Assembly: GCA_945948555.1 (NCBI GenBank)
Contig: CAMFBM010000012.1
Span: forward strand, 1 to 64,000
Origin: an uncultured Bacteroidales bacterium
GTDB taxonomy: Bacteria; Bacteroidota; Bacteroidia; Bacteroidales; UBA932
DNA: 64,000 bases
Reading direction: 5' to 3'
Positions within the stretch are counted from its first letter, which is position 1, and each line of letters begins with the position of its first letter. The translations under genes were made by a program, and so were the position numbers. Below, piece after piece: positions 63,529-64,000 of this stretch. Under the pieces are notes generated by a model. That model searched no databases, was not told the origin of the DNA, and was given only the letters and a program-made list of their open reading frames with translations.

Positions 63529-64000
63529 TCATTTCAGTTTTATCTGGACAAGTATCGGTCTGTGGTCTGAAGGCAGTCTGAAATTGGAAATGCCGGTGGA
63601 CGCAAGGACCGGAGTCACCCAGGAGTCCACCAGGGTGCAGGCGTCGGTTACCCTTGAATAAAGGTCATCTGACAGGAACATATAGTCTATTCTGCCGGAT
63701 GACGTCGAAGATATGAGCCTGTCAGGATACAGTCCGTGCATCAGGTCGGTCAAACCGGAATATGAAGCAATCTGCTGATGAACGGAATATGCACTTTCAT
63801 CGAGATCATAGTATGCCCTGTCGAAATGTGACGTGGAGTTGAAATCTCCGACCATCACCCAGTTACCTCTGCCTGAATAAGTGTCTGACCCGAGAGTCGA
63901 AGACAGGATTTCCGAGATTTCGTAAAGACGGTAGTTGTCATATTCATCCCCCGGCCTCAGGTGAACGGTGACAATGTTGACGGCAGTCCCGTCACAATCG
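63529..64000 (-). CDS. EEP-fold enzyme, partial at the right window edge
   Basis: The C-terminal part (about 156 codons) of another endonuclease/exonuclease/phosphatase-fold protein. It reads VNIVTVHLRPG (His), VMVGDFNSTSH, GRIDYMFLS and RLPSDHRPI, the same order of catalytic residues as the neighbouring enzyme, with low overall similarity elsewhere. The N-terminus and any signal peptide are outside the window. It sits 4 bp from the start of the next gene, so the operon continues to the right. Confidence 0.85.
   Translation of the reverse strand, partial: DCDGTAVNIVTVHLRPGDEYDNYRLYEISEILSSTLGSDTYSGRGNWVMVGDFNSTSHFDRAYYDLDESAYSVHQQIASYSGLTDLMHGLYPDRLISSTSSGRIDYMFLSDDLYSRVTDACTLVDSWVTPVLASTGISNFRLPSDHRPILVQIKLK

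Overview
The window reads as chromosome of an anaerobic member of the Bacteroidales (Bacteroidota). Evidence: a SusC/SusD pair with satellite BACON, DUF5689 and fimbrillin-like lipoproteins, many lipoproteins with a short leader ending in Ser-Cys, and promoters of the Bacteroidota type (a TAnnTTTG -7 box, sometimes with TTTG or TTG about 19-20 nt upstream). It also carries GGGtGRT/NifU-like, KduI/KduD, DUF4861 and DUF389 genes, and transposase fragments of types common in this order. I cannot name a genus. I saw no rRNA, tRNA or CRISPR array.

Layout. 1-3.6 kb: a tandem array of at least three near-identical AAA-ATPase/PD-(D/E)XK genes that runs off the left edge, divergent from uvrB (3.7-5.9 kb). 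5.9-9.8 kb: two lipoproteins separated by a duplicated, hairpin-rich repeat, and an orphan DUF47/PhoU-like gene. 10.0-11.4 kb: a transposase scrap and a sialidase. 11.6-15.9 kb: the GGGtGRT + NifU-like pair, mazG, and an acetate-type CoA-transferase. 16.1-18.9 kb: a kduI-kduD-DUF4861 operon for unsaturated uronate breakdown, with a complete promoter and an adjacent palindrome. 18.9-31 kb: ettA, a membrane-anchored AraC regulator, the operon SPOR lipoprotein / degenerate M28-TonB protein / leuS / yitT, and the operon DUF389 / capA / phoH. 31-40.6 kb: TPR protein and gyrA, clpC, and the operon HAD phosphatase / AI-2E-type permease / esterase.

40.6-47.5 kb: an operon (lolA-like, GT2-DUF2062, a giant MMPL-acyltransferase-methyltransferase fusion, PaaK-like adenylase) that resembles the transport and lipid part of aryl-polyene/flexirubin clusters but has no ketosynthase or carrier protein nearby. 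47.5-50.3 kb: an AAA_14/DUF4143 ATPase cassette flanked by 86-bp direct repeats of the lolA promoter region, then a doubly deleted transposase. 50.5-64 kb: one long leftward operon with two endonuclease/exonuclease/phosphatase-fold enzymes, SusC, SusD, surface lipoproteins (BACON, DUF5689, beta-helix, Big_2) and a 44-residue terminal gene. It has no glycoside hydrolase or lyase in view. The best reading is an outer-membrane uptake system for a phosphodiester or phosphomonoester substrate, nucleic acid being the leading guess. It is the strongest candidate for a poorly described system here.

Functions are inferred from recognised sequence motifs only; no database search was run.
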